Assembly (NCBI GenBank): GCA_036960305.1
Contig: JBALWA010000002.1
Coordinates: 160,036-224,035 of the forward strand
DNA length: 64,000 bases
Direction of reading: 5' to 3'
From: JBALVT01 sp036960305
GTDB taxonomy: Bacteria; Pseudomonadota; Gammaproteobacteria; Pseudomonadales; Halieaceae
This document shows, one piece after another, positions 8,220-15,641 of the stretch. The position numbers and the translations under genes were made by a program. The notes beneath the pieces are model-generated. The model saw nothing but the letters and a program-made list of their open reading frames with translations, did no database searches and was not told the origin of the DNA. Position 1 is the stretch's first letter. Each line of letters starts with the position of its first letter.

Positions 8220-8335
8220 TAGCGTTTGCTACACCCCGAATTGCTTGTTCTCCATGGGTAATTCGGGGCATGTCTCTTCCCCAGAGGCTACTACATGCCC
8301 GGCAGCTGACTTCCCCTCAGCGGCCGGGCTTTTTT
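8220..8335 (+). ncRNA. Predicted small RNA at the Spot 42/ErsA locus
   Basis: The polA-engB interval of about 220 bases holds an RNA-like unit of about 116 nt: a tiny hairpin (TAGC-loop-GCTA, 8220-8231), a perfect 9-bp stem (CCCCGAATT 8234-8242 with AATTCGGGG 8260-8268), an open CU-rich linker, and a strong intrinsic terminator (8297-8335). The motif CTTCCCC occurs twice in single-stranded positions, at 8276-8282 and in the terminator loop at 8310-8316. It could act as a seed against G-rich ribosome-binding sites. Enterics carry Spot 42 and Pseudomonas carries AlgU-dependent ErsA at this locus; the sigma-E-like promoter here favours an ErsA-like RNA. Ends and function are inferred. Confidence 0.65.
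8297..8335 (+). terminator. Intrinsic terminator of the predicted small RNA
   Basis: A 7-bp GC-rich stem (GCCCGGC 8297-8303 with GCCGGGC 8323-8329) is extended by a 5-bp stem (GCTGA/TCAGC) across one A/G mismatch. It has a CTTCCCC loop and is followed by six T residues at 8330-8335. It ends 4 bases before the stop codon of convergent engB. Confidence 0.88.
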
Positions 8336-8339
8336 ATTG

Positions 8340-9017
8340 CTACTCAGGATCCACTGCCTCCCCGGCGACTTCTTCGTTTTCGTAGACGCTGGTATCCGTT
8401 AGCCAGGCATTGAGCACGCTGATTAACTCCTCATGTCCCGTGTGTTTCAGCGCAGAGAACAACTGTACGCTCACCAGCTCCCGGTGTTCGCTTACCTGTG
8501 CGCGTACTTGTAGCATTGCAGCCTTTGCCGGCCCTTTTTTGAGCTTATCTGCTTTGGTCAGGAGGATGTGAACGGGCATATTGGCAGCGATGGCCCAGCC
8601 CAGCATCTGTTCATCAAATGGTTGCATGGGGTGGCGGGTGTCCATGAGCAGTATTAATCCCCGCAAACTCTCCCTGCGCTGTAAGTAGCCCTCCAGCTGC
8701 TTAATCCAGGCCAGTTTTACGGCCTTGGGCACTTTGGCGAAACCGTAGCCAGGTAAGTCGACCAGTCTCTGTTCTTCTGAGAGGGCAAAAAAGTTTAAAA
8801 GCTGGGTGCGCCCCGGGGTTTTAGATGTTCTTGCGAGTTTTTTGTTTTGAGTTAAGCTATTGATTGCACTCGATTTTCCTGCATTTGATCGGCCGGCGAA
8901 GGCAACTTCCCAGCCCTGGTCAGGTGGACATTGGGTGACTTTGCTTGCGCTGGTCAGAAATTCCGCCTGACGATAATTGGGCGCTTTTACGATCATATCT
9001 TGATCTGTATTATCCAT
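8340..9017 (-). CDS. engB: Ribosome biogenesis GTPase EngB/YsxC (YihA)
   Basis: From the ATG at 9017 the protein has 225 residues. It is a TRAFAC-class small GTPase with G1 A-G-R-S-N-A-G-K-S-S, G3 D-L-P-G-Y-G and G4 T-K-A-D. Homologues assist late assembly of the 50S subunit and are usually essential. A GTG at 9065 would add 16 poorly conserved residues that overlap a promoter-like region, so I prefer 9017 (8996 is also possible). The gene is convergent with polA and divergent from the cytochrome c5 gene, the same order as in Pseudomonas. Confidence 0.95.
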   Translation of the reverse strand: MDNTDQDMIVKAPNYRQAEFLTSASKVTQCPPDQGWEVAFAGRSNAGKSSAINSLTQNKKLARTSKTPGRTQLLNFFALSEEQRLVDLPGYGFAKVPKAVKLAWIKQLEGYLQRRESLRGLILLMDTRHPMQPFDEQMLGWAIAANMPVHILLTKADKLKKGPAKAAMLQVRAQVSEHRELVSVQLFSALKHTGHEELISVLNAWLTDTSVYENEEVAGEAVDPE

Positions 9018-9054
9018 TGAGAGGTATTGCCTTTTTTGGTGTGAGCATCTCGTA

Positions 9055-9060
9055 TATAAT
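9055..9060 (+). promoter_or_regulatory. Candidate -10 box for the cytochrome c5/c4 genes
   Basis: A perfect TATAAT lies in the divergent engB-cytochrome interval, with only a T-rich, poor -35 about 17 bases upstream. Transcription would start some 70 bases before the cytochrome c5 ATG. The call rests on one hexamer and its position. Confidence 0.35.
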
Positions 9061-9139
9061 GCCACAGCTTTTTCAACCAGTTATCAAAAGCTTGTATAGT
9101 TAGGCTGGATAAATTCAGGGAAATACATTGAGGTTACTC

Positions 9140-9433
9140 ATGAAAAATTTGTTTGCGGCTTTATTGCTGTTGTCTGCAGGTAGCGTATATGCAGAGGTCA
9201 ATATGGAAAAATACAACAAGAGCTGTGTTGTTTGTCACGCCTCCGGTGCTGCAAATGCCCCGAAAACCGGTGATGCCGCTGCCTGGGAGCCCCGTATGGC
9301 AAAGGGTATGGACGTATTGTTGCAATCTGTCGAAAGCGGTTTGAATGCGATGCCACCCAAGGGCATGTGCTTCGATTGCAGCGCTGAAGAATACCAGGCA
9401 ATGATCGAATTTATGGCCAAGCCGGCAGAATAA
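9140..9433 (+). CDS. Cytochrome c5 family protein
   Basis: 97 residues from the ATG at 9140, with GAGG at 9130-9133; an upstream TTG at 9128 is less likely. A signal peptide is expected to be cut after about V-Y-A. One heme-binding C-V-V-C-H motif and the distal methionine in N-A-M-P-P-K-G are present. Two further cysteines in G-M-C-F-D-C match the disulfide typical of cytochrome c5. It is a periplasmic electron carrier or oxidase donor. It pairs with cytochrome c4 34 bases downstream, as in Pseudomonas and Azotobacter. Confidence 0.93.
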   Translation: MKNLFAALLLLSAGSVYAEVNMEKYNKSCVVCHASGAANAPKTGDAAAWEPRMAKGMDVLLQSVESGLNAMPPKGMCFDCSAEEYQAMIEFMAKPAE

Positions 9434-9467
9434 GCGGGCTTTTCACCACTTCCAGACTGGAATCAAC

Positions 9468-10103
9468 ATGAAGAAAGTAGTCATTATGCTCGGCCTTTTA
9501 TTGGGCGGAGCACAAGCCGTATATTCCGCAGATGCCCCTATGAGTGGCGATGCAGCAGCAGGAGAAAGTCAGAGTGCCGGCTGTTCAGCGTGTCACGGCG
9601 CGGACGGTAATAGTGCGGTGCCAAGTTTCCCCAAGCTGGCAGGGCAGGGTGAGCGCTATTTGCAAAAGCAAATGCGGGATATTCGCGACGGATCTCGTCC
9701 CGTCCCCACGATGGCTGGCCAGCTGGATGGTAAGTCGGATCAGGATTTGGCTGATATCGCTGCGTTCTATGCGTCCCAGGCCGCTTCTGGCGGGAAAACA
9801 GACCCTGAGTTACTGGCTTTGGGCGAAAAGGTTTATCGCGCCGGTGTCCCTGAACGCAACGTGGCCGCGTGCACTGCCTGCCATTCCCCCACCGGGAAAG
9901 GTAACGCGCCTGCTGGATTCCCGGCACTAGCGGGTCAACACGCCGAGTACACAGCAACTCAGCTGACGATGTACCGTAAGGGCTACGAAGATGAAACCGG
10001 GCGCACTAACGATGGTGACGCGAAAATCATGCGCACCACAGCCTTTGGTCTCAGCGATAAGGAAATCCAGGCGGTTTCCAGTTATATTGCGGGCCTGAAG
10101 TAG
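9468..10103 (+). CDS. Diheme cytochrome c4
   Basis: 211 residues. The signal peptide ends near V-Y-S-A. Two cytochrome c domains each carry a heme site: C-S-A-C-H in the first and C-T-A-C-H in the second. The axial methionines fit V-P-T-M-A-G-Q and I-M-R-T-T-A. Cytochrome c4 is a periplasmic or membrane-associated donor to terminal oxidases. The gene follows cytochrome c5 closely, so co-transcription is likely, and it is followed by a strong terminator and then a long palindromic repeat. Confidence 0.95.
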   Translation: MKKVVIMLGLLLGGAQAVYSADAPMSGDAAAGESQSAGCSACHGADGNSAVPSFPKLAGQGERYLQKQMRDIRDGSRPVPTMAGQLDGKSDQDLADIAAFYASQAASGGKTDPELLALGEKVYRAGVPERNVAACTACHSPTGKGNAPAGFPALAGQHAEYTATQLTMYRKGYEDETGRTNDGDAKIMRTTAFGLSDKEIQAVSSYIAGLK

Positions 10104-10123
10104 TTCGGGCTGCGCGCAGTGTA

Positions 10124-10150
10124 AAAGGCGGCTTTTAGCCGCTTTTTTTT
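10124..10150 (+). terminator. Intrinsic terminator after cytochrome c4
   Basis: A 9-bp stem (10124-10132 with 10138-10146, including one G-T wobble) with a five-base loop runs into eight T residues at 10143-10150. It lies 20 bases after the cytochrome c4 stop and just before the long palindrome at 10162. Confidence 0.88.
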
Positions 10151-10161
10151 GCTCAGTGGGA

Positions 10162-10254
10162 GGGCTCATCGGGGGTAAACATCGACTTGGTGAGCCATAA
10201 AGGCGCCCGGTCGGGCGTCAGGCCACTAAGTCGATGTTTACCCCCGATGAGCCC
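10162..10254. repeat. Long palindromic repeat, copy 1
   Basis: Two 31-base arms (10162-10192 and 10224-10254) are complementary except for one G-T wobble. They enclose a 31-base centre that folds as a GCC/GGC extension plus a small hairpin around CCCGGTCGGG. A CAGTGGG leader lies at 10154-10160. The centre and parts of the arms match copy 2 at 30466-30558, but several arm positions differ between the copies and remain paired within each. It lies between the cytochrome c4 terminator and dsbA, with no ORF inside. It may be a REP-like or MITE-like element or a structured RNA; the sequence does not decide. Confidence 0.9.
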
Positions 10255-10375
10255 GGGTGCCGAGAGAGAGGGCGTTAGCTATCAATGTATTCCCAGCGTG
10301 TTGAGCTAAAGAGAATCGAACCCCGGTGGTATTTTGTTGTCTTATTTTGGTAATTTGTTTTTTTTGGAGAGAAGA

Positions 10376-11020
10376 ATGATCAAGCGTTTGTTGTTGTCCC
10401 TGTCACTATTAATTCTTGCCCCGATGGCCGTCATGGCACAGGACGAGGCCGTAAGCTATGTGGAGGGTACGGATTATGATCTCATCACACCTGCTGTTAG
10501 AACCGCCAACCCGGCGAAAATAGAAGTGGTTGAGTTCTTTTGGTATGGCTGTGGTCACTGCTACAACTTTGAACCCCTGATCGGGCAGTGGAAAAAATCA
10601 CTGGCCGAAGATGTCGTTTTCATCGGTTCCCCGGCGGTATGGAACCAACCGATGGAGCTGCACGCCAAGGCCTACTATGTGGCCGAGGTTCTGGGAGTGA
10701 AAGACACCCTGCACACGGCGCTGTTTCAAGCGATGAATGTCGATAAAAAGCGTCTTTCCACCGATGCAGAGGTAGCCGCGATCTTTGTAGCTAACGGCGT
10801 GGCGGAAGAAGATTTTAACAAGGCACTGCGCTCTTTCGGCGTCACCAGTCAGTCGAAGCAAGCCTCATCCCGGGCGCGCGCGGCGAAAATAACAGGCACG
10901 CCGGAAATGATGGTCAATGGTAAGTACCGCATCAGCACCCGCAAGGCGGGTAGTCAGGCTAAAATGCTTGAAATTGCCGATTTTCTGATAGCGAAAGAGC
11001 GGGCTGCGACAGGCAGCTAG
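10376..11020 (+). CDS. dsbA: Thiol:disulfide interchange protein DsbA
   Basis: 214 residues from the ATG at 10376, supported by GGAGAG at 10366-10371; a longer upstream frame start lacks such support. The signal peptide is cut after about M-A-Q. The thioredoxin-type active site is F-F-W-Y-G-C-G-H-C (Cys59 and Cys62), and the cis-proline loop is G-T-P-E-M. DsbA oxidises cysteine pairs in periplasmic proteins. The dipeptide between the cysteines is Gly-His rather than the Pro-His of E. coli; this alters redox potential in studied variants but is common outside enterics. It follows cytochromes c5 and c4, as in Pseudomonas, but the long palindrome intervenes. Confidence 0.94.
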   Translation: MIKRLLLSLSLLILAPMAVMAQDEAVSYVEGTDYDLITPAVRTANPAKIEVVEFFWYGCGHCYNFEPLIGQWKKSLAEDVVFIGSPAVWNQPMELHAKAYYVAEVLGVKDTLHTALFQAMNVDKKRLSTDAEVAAIFVANGVAEEDFNKALRSFGVTSQSKQASSRARAAKITGTPEMMVNGKYRISTRKAGSQAKMLEIADFLIAKERAATGS

Positions 11021-11037
11021 GCAGCATTCTCTGTTGT

Positions 11038-11066
11038 CTGTGGTTCCGGTCTGTCTGGAATCACAG
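11038..11066. terminator. Hairpin between convergent dsbA and flavin reductase genes
   Basis: A 10-bp stem (11038-11047 with 11057-11066, one G-T wobble) with a nine-base loop sits between two convergent stops. No T-run follows on either strand, so it may be a weak bidirectional terminator or a 3'-end stabiliser. Confidence 0.45.
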
Positions 11067-11067
11067 G

Positions 11068-11685
11068 CTACATCCCACTGGGGTAGTTTTCCAGCGATGC
11101 CTTGCCACTGTCGCGAATCAGGCGGAATCCCAGGGCGTACTCTCTTAGCATCTCCAGGCAATAGGTCAGTCGCTTGTCGAAATACTCCTGCGCGTCCGGC
11201 TTATTCTTATCGGCGTCGGCGTTAAATATGGTTTCCACATAGCGAATGATCAGGTGCTCCGGTAAATAGCAGATTCGGCTGTTCTTGTAGCTGCTCATTC
11301 GCAGCTCTGCTATGGGATAGGAGCCGCCGTCCGCACTGGAGATGGCAACGATCAAGGCGGGCTTGTGTGCCAGTTCTTCACCGGCCGTCCACATCAGGAA
11401 GAAATTCTTCAGTCCTGCCGGGGCCATCCCATGCCATTCGGGGCAGAGGATAACGAAGGCGTCGCAGGCATGCAGCTCTTTACTCAGGGGTGCGAGGGTC
11501 TTTTGCCACTGATCATCCCCCTGCCAGATGCTTTCGTCCCAGAGAGGTAGTGGGTTGTCCGCGAGGTCGTAAAGCCAGGTCGAATCGCAGAGCCCCTGTT
11601 GTAACAGCACCTTTTCAATATGTCGGCCGACTTTCCCTGTCTGGGACTGCTTTCTGTGACTGCCGCAAATAATACCGATTTTCAT
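11068..11685 (-). CDS. NAD(P)H-dependent FMN reductase-like protein
   Basis: 205 residues with a flavodoxin-like fold: an N-terminal phosphate-binding loop I-C-G-S-H-R-K-Q-S-Q, and a central C-P-E-W-H-G-M-A-P-A-G-L-K-N segment equivalent to the P-E-Y-N-x-x-x-P-x-x-L-K-N motif of the NADPH-dependent FMN reductase family. Members reduce flavins, quinones or azo compounds; the substrate cannot be told here. It appears to be a single-gene unit. A nested inverted repeat lies about 30-80 bases upstream of its ATG (11714-11767) and could be an operator. Confidence 0.8.
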   Translation of the reverse strand: MKIGIICGSHRKQSQTGKVGRHIEKVLLQQGLCDSTWLYDLADNPLPLWDESIWQGDDQWQKTLAPLSKELHACDAFVILCPEWHGMAPAGLKNFFLMWTAGEELAHKPALIVAISSADGGSYPIAELRMSSYKNSRICYLPEHLIIRYVETIFNADADKNKPDAQEYFDKRLTYCLEMLREYALGFRLIRDSGKASLENYPSGM

Positions 11686-11713
11686 GCATCTTCCTATTTG
11701 ATTGAATGATGGC

Positions 11714-11767
11714 CCCAGTGTACCTCGCCACTCCTAATGTCACATTAGGCATGACGGTACACCAGGG
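11714..11767. repeat. Nested inverted repeat upstream of the flavin reductase gene
   Basis: An inner perfect dyad (CCTAATG 11733-11739, spacer TCA, CATTAGG 11743-11749) is enclosed by an outer perfect dyad (GTGTACC 11718-11724 and GGTACAC 11756-11762). A further CCC/GGG pair lies at the edges. It sits between the recG stop and the reductase start. No T-run follows, so an operator or cruciform is more likely than a terminator. Confidence 0.55.
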
Positions 11768-11771
11768 TTAC

Positions 11772-13838
11772 TTAAACCCGCGCGAAGTCCTGGGAATTCC
11801 CGGTCCAACGCGCGATTAACTGCTCTTCCAACTCTGGATATTGGTCCCGGGTGGTTTGTGCCAGTTCCTGTACCAGATCCAGTAAATGGTCGTGAGCGGG
11901 AAGCTCGGCAACACGAAATGTCATAAGCCCTGTTTGCCTTGTTCCCAGGACCTCTCCAGGACCCCGTAATTCGAGATCCTTTTCCGCGATATAGAAGCCA
12001 TCGGAGCTCTCCCGCAGGGCCTGTAATCGCTGCTTTCCCGTGTGCGATAAGGGGGTTTGGTAGAGCAGGACACAGTGGCTGGCCTGTGAGCCCCGCCCGA
12101 CCCGGCCCCTGAGCTGGTGAAGTTGCGCGAGGCCCAGGCGCTCAGGATTTTCGATAATCATCAGGCTGGCATTCGGCACATCTACGCCAACTTCAATGAC
12201 CGTAGTGGCGATGAGAAGTGACAATTCGCCGGCTTTGAACTGTGCCATTACGGCCTGTTTTTCGGCGGGTTTTAGTCGCCCATGTACCAAACCAATCGCG
12301 AGATCGGGTAATTGGGCGGCCAGCTCGGTGGCAGTAGCCTCGGCGGCCTGTGCCTGCAGGCTCTCGCTCTCTTCAATCAGGGTGCACACCCAATAGGCCT
12401 GGCGGCCGCTTAAACACGCAGAGGCTACGCGTTCAACAATTTGTGGGCGCCGGCTGCTGTCAATGAGCACCGTCTCGACGGGCTGGCGTCCCGGAGGAAG
12501 CTCATCGATGACCGAGCAGTCCAGGTCCGCATAGGCAACCATGGAGAGGGTTCTCGGAATTGGGGTTGCGGTCATGACCAGCTGATGAGGCCTGCCTACG
12601 TCGGCATCGGCCTTCTCGGTCAGCGACAGTCGCTGATGAACGCCGAACCTGTGCTGCTCGTCTACGATGACCAGCCCCAGCAGGGAAAAAGAAACATCTG
12701 CCTGGAATAGCGCGTGGGTACCGATGACCAATGCAGCGGACCCACTCCCTATGCGCTCCAGGGTTTGCTCTCGCTTTTTGCCCTTCAGCCTACCTGTTAG
12801 CCACTCCATCGTAATATCCAATGGACCGAACCAATCCGAGAAATTTTGCCAGTGCTGTTCGGCGAGGATTTCTGTTGGGGCCATGAGTGCAACCTGAAAG
12901 CCACTACCGATCGCCTGAATTGCCGCAGAGGCCGCCACCAGCGTTTTCCCCGAACCAACATCACCCTGCAGCAGGCGATGCATCGGGAAGGGGCGCTCCA
13001 GGTCTGAGGCAATTTCGCCTATAACACGGGACTGGGCAGCCGTTGGCGAAAATGGCAGGCTTGCCATAAATGCATCCATGGCTGGCTGCTGTCGCGATAG
13101 TGGGGGGGCGCCAGCCAATTGGTGTTTAGCCCGCAGGCGCTGAAGAGAGAGGTTATGAGCAACCAGTTCTTCCAGGGCCAGTCGTAATTGGGCGGGATGA
13201 CGGCCCTCGCGCAACAGCTCCTGGGGTGCATCCGGGGGAGGTGCGTGAAGGTATTGTAGTGCCTCAGACAAGTCATAGGGGTAGGCTTGGTTGGAAGGCA
13301 GTAAATCGCTGAGCTCTGCCCGCCTCAGCCAGGATACTGCCTGCTCACACAGCTTGCGCCACTGGTTCTGTGAAATGCCGGCGACGGTGGGGTAGATCGG
13401 GGTGAGCCGGTCTTCCAGGCTCGATTCACCAGCGGTTAGCAGGCTATATTCCGGGTGATACATCTCAAAGCCGGCGCTGCCACGGCGTACCTGCCCGTAG
13501 CAACGCAGCCGTGTTCCCGGTTGCAGGTTGTTCTTTTGGGCGGCGCTGAAATGAAAAAACCGCAGGGAGATAGTGCCACTGCCATCCTGGATTCGGGCCA
13601 CCAGGCTCCGCCGCCTGCCAAAAATGATGTCTGCAAGCCGGACTTCGCCTTCAATGACCAAATCATCGCCTTCACGGGCTGCGGCGATGGGGGTGACGCG
13701 GGTGCGATCCTGATATCGCAGCGGCAGATGGAACAATAAGTCCTCGACTTGACGGACGCCACACTCCGCCAGTTTTTCCGTTAATTTTGGGCCGACGCCC
13801 CTCAGCTCCCTGACCGGAAGCCCTGCTATCCCTGTCAT
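11772..13838 (-). CDS. recG: ATP-dependent DNA helicase RecG
   Basis: 688 residues. The N-terminal wedge (OB-fold) domain is followed by superfamily 2 helicase domains: Walker A G-D-V-G-S-G-K-T, Walker B-like V-D-E-Q-H-R-F-G, motif III M-T-A-T-P-I-P-R-T, and the C-terminal motif Q-L-R-G-R-V-G-R-G. RecG regresses stalled forks and processes recombination and R-loop intermediates. It lies 6 bases after oxyR on the same strand, so an oxyR-recG operon is likely, as in Pseudomonas. Confidence 0.97.
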   Translation of the reverse strand: MTGIAGLPVRELRGVGPKLTEKLAECGVRQVEDLLFHLPLRYQDRTRVTPIAAAREGDDLVIEGEVRLADIIFGRRRSLVARIQDGSGTISLRFFHFSAAQKNNLQPGTRLRCYGQVRRGSAGFEMYHPEYSLLTAGESSLEDRLTPIYPTVAGISQNQWRKLCEQAVSWLRRAELSDLLPSNQAYPYDLSEALQYLHAPPPDAPQELLREGRHPAQLRLALEELVAHNLSLQRLRAKHQLAGAPPLSRQQPAMDAFMASLPFSPTAAQSRVIGEIASDLERPFPMHRLLQGDVGSGKTLVAASAAIQAIGSGFQVALMAPTEILAEQHWQNFSDWFGPLDITMEWLTGRLKGKKREQTLERIGSGSAALVIGTHALFQADVSFSLLGLVIVDEQHRFGVHQRLSLTEKADADVGRPHQLVMTATPIPRTLSMVAYADLDCSVIDELPPGRQPVETVLIDSSRRPQIVERVASACLSGRQAYWVCTLIEESESLQAQAAEATATELAAQLPDLAIGLVHGRLKPAEKQAVMAQFKAGELSLLIATTVIEVGVDVPNASLMIIENPERLGLAQLHQLRGRVGRGSQASHCVLLYQTPLSHTGKQRLQALRESSDGFYIAEKDLELRGPGEVLGTRQTGLMTFRVAELPAHDHLLDLVQELAQTTRDQYPELEEQLIARWTGNSQDFARV

Positions 13839-13844
13839 ACTGGC

Positions 13845-14744
13845 TTAATCCCTGAGTGCTTCGGTGAGCATGTCGATAGCTTTGTGCCGGGGACAGCTGG
13901 TTCGCCAGGCCAGTGCCACAGTGCGCGTGGGTCCGGGTTGCTGGAAAGGTCGCACAACCAGGTTCTCGGCTTCGTAATGGCGCTCGGTCGCTGCAGATGC
14001 CGGCAGTATGGTGATGCCCAGGCCACTGGCGACCATGTATTTCAGGGTCTCCAAAGAGCTACCTTCCAGCACGGCCTGGCCATTGCGGTGATTGTTGCTG
14101 ATGGCGTCCTGTAGCCCGGGGCAGGCCTCCAGCACCTGATCGCGAAAGCAATGCCCCTCTCCCATCAGCAACACCCGGTGGCTGGCCAGTGCAGCGGGGT
14201 CGATACTTTTTGCTGACGCCAGCGGGTGGTCTGGGGGCATCAGCACGACAAAGGGTTCGTCGAATACCGCGCGGGTCACTACATCGGGTTCGTTAAAAGG
14301 CAGTGCGATGAAAATCGCATCCAGGTCACCCCGGCTAAGCTTTTGGCGCAAACTGGCGGTGTAGCTCTCTTCTATATACAAGGGCATGTCGGGGGCGCTA
14401 TCCTGCAGCCGATTAACCAGGCGTGGGAAGAGATAGGGCCCTACGGTATAGATTGCGCCGATAGATAAGACAGCGCCCAGGGGATCTTTACCCAGGTCGG
14501 CCATGTTGAGGAGGTTTCGGCTCTCCTGTAAAACTGTGCGGGCCTGTACAACGATTTTCTCCCCGATAGCTGTGGCGATTATCCGCTGTCGCGAGCGTTC
14601 AAACAGGCTGACACCCAGCTCGTCTTCAAGTTTTTTGATCGCTATGCTCAAGGTCGGTTGGCTTACGTTGCACTGCTCAGCCGCTTTGCGAAAGTGGCGT
14701 GTTTCGAAGAGGGCCACAACGTAGCGTAGTTCCGTTAGTGTCAT
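13845..14744 (-). CDS. oxyR: Hydrogen peroxide-responsive regulator OxyR
   Basis: 299 residues, LysR family. An N-terminal winged helix-turn-helix (about residues 1-60) is followed by a periplasmic-binding-like sensor domain. The redox pair is preserved at the same numbering as E. coli OxyR: Cys199 in G-E-G-H-C-F and Cys208 in L-E-A-C-P. This distinguishes it from generic LysR proteins. Oxidation to a disulfide should activate peroxide-defence genes. It is divergent from an SDR gene 54 bases away; I could not identify a convincing full OxyR site between them. Confidence 0.95.
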   Translation of the reverse strand: MTLTELRYVVALFETRHFRKAAEQCNVSQPTLSIAIKKLEDELGVSLFERSRQRIIATAIGEKIVVQARTVLQESRNLLNMADLGKDPLGAVLSIGAIYTVGPYLFPRLVNRLQDSAPDMPLYIEESYTASLRQKLSRGDLDAIFIALPFNEPDVVTRAVFDEPFVVLMPPDHPLASAKSIDPAALASHRVLLMGEGHCFRDQVLEACPGLQDAISNNHRNGQAVLEGSSLETLKYMVASGLGITILPASAATERHYEAENLVVRPFQQPGPTRTVALAWRTSCPRHKAIDMLTEALRD

Positions 14745-14798
14745 AGTGATAGGTCTTTGGCTTGTCCGGGTATAGTGTAACCAGAGTGAGATTCTATT

Positions 14799-15635
14799 AT
14801 GAAGCCAAATTCGATCTTAATCATTGGTTGTGGTGACCTGGGTGAACGGGTGGCTGGCCTGCTCAATCCTTCGGGGTTTAGTATCGGTGGCATTTGCCGT
14901 CATCCCGAACAGCTATCGCCGCTATTTACCGGGCGGTACCATGCCGATTATACCCTGCCCGGCAGCCTGGCGTTTTTGGAAGAATTGGCGCCGGACTATG
15001 TGCTGACCACGTTTAAACCAGCGCAAGCATCCCCGAAGGGTTATCAAGCCGGCTTTCCCGAGGCTATGGACAATTTGCTCACGGGTTTGGGGGCACACCG
15101 CCCCAAAGGCATTTTCATGGTTTCAAGCACCCGGGCTCTGGCTGAGCAAAAGGGTGCCTGGGTTGACGAGCAAAGCGCCGCAGCCGAATCGGGCTATGCG
15201 GCCAGGGCAATTGTTGAGGCCGAGAAGAGGCTGCAGGCATCGGGGCTACGGGCGTGTATCGTTCGATTTGCAGGTATTTACGGCGACCGGAATGGGCGGC
15301 TGTTGAGCCGTGTGCGCGGTGGGGAGATACGCGCCGAGCAACCCGCATGTTATGGCAATCGTATACATCGGAATGATTGTGCCGGTATGTTGGTACACCT
15401 ATTGAACCTGGACCACTGCGAACGGGCGCCACTCTATCTCGGCGTCGATAATGAGCCCGCACCACAGCATGAAGTCGAGAGGTGGTTAGCAAATGAAATG
15501 GGCGTGAATGCCCTCCCGGTAGAGCAGGCCCCACGGGGGCACAAACGCTGCAGCAACCGACTCATTACGGCAAGCGGCTATCGGTTTTTATACCCATCGT
15601 ACCGCGAGGGGTATCGGGCAGTTATGGCGCCCTGA
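14799..15635 (+). CDS. NAD-dependent epimerase/dehydratase-like SDR (YeeZ type)
   Basis: 278 residues. It has an N-terminal Rossmann motif with G-C-G-D-L-G-E-R, a V-S-S-T-R-A-L segment in the position of the catalytic serine region, and a late R-F-A-G-I-Y-G-D-R-N-G-R motif typical of extended SDRs of the YeeZ group. The usual Y-x-x-x-K is not evident: the corresponding region reads S-G-Y-A-A-R. It may therefore bind NAD(P) without standard catalysis. Substrate unknown. It is divergent from oxyR and convergent with ridA. Confidence 0.75.
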   Translation: MKPNSILIIGCGDLGERVAGLLNPSGFSIGGICRHPEQLSPLFTGRYHADYTLPGSLAFLEELAPDYVLTTFKPAQASPKGYQAGFPEAMDNLLTGLGAHRPKGIFMVSSTRALAEQKGAWVDEQSAAAESGYAARAIVEAEKRLQASGLRACIVRFAGIYGDRNGRLLSRVRGGEIRAEQPACYGNRIHRNDCAGMLVHLLNLDHCERAPLYLGVDNEPAPQHEVERWLANEMGVNALPVEQAPRGHKRCSNRLITASGYRFLYPSYREGYRAVMAP

Positions 15636-15641
15636 GAGCGT

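Noticed and set aside
8117..8413. Open frame running through the polA-engB interval
   Set aside because: It starts right after the polA stop, overlaps engB antisense, and its interval is better explained by the small RNA and terminator.
10285..10340. tRNA or tRNA remnant on the minus strand before dsbA
   Set aside because: A GGGGTTCGATTCTC stretch resembles a T-loop, but the stem does not pair well and no D-arm, anticodon arm or acceptor stem can be drawn.
14745..14798. OxyR binding site in the oxyR-SDR intergenic region
   Set aside because: Isolated ATAG strings are present, but the spacing of four ATAG/CTAT half-sites needed for OxyR is not met.
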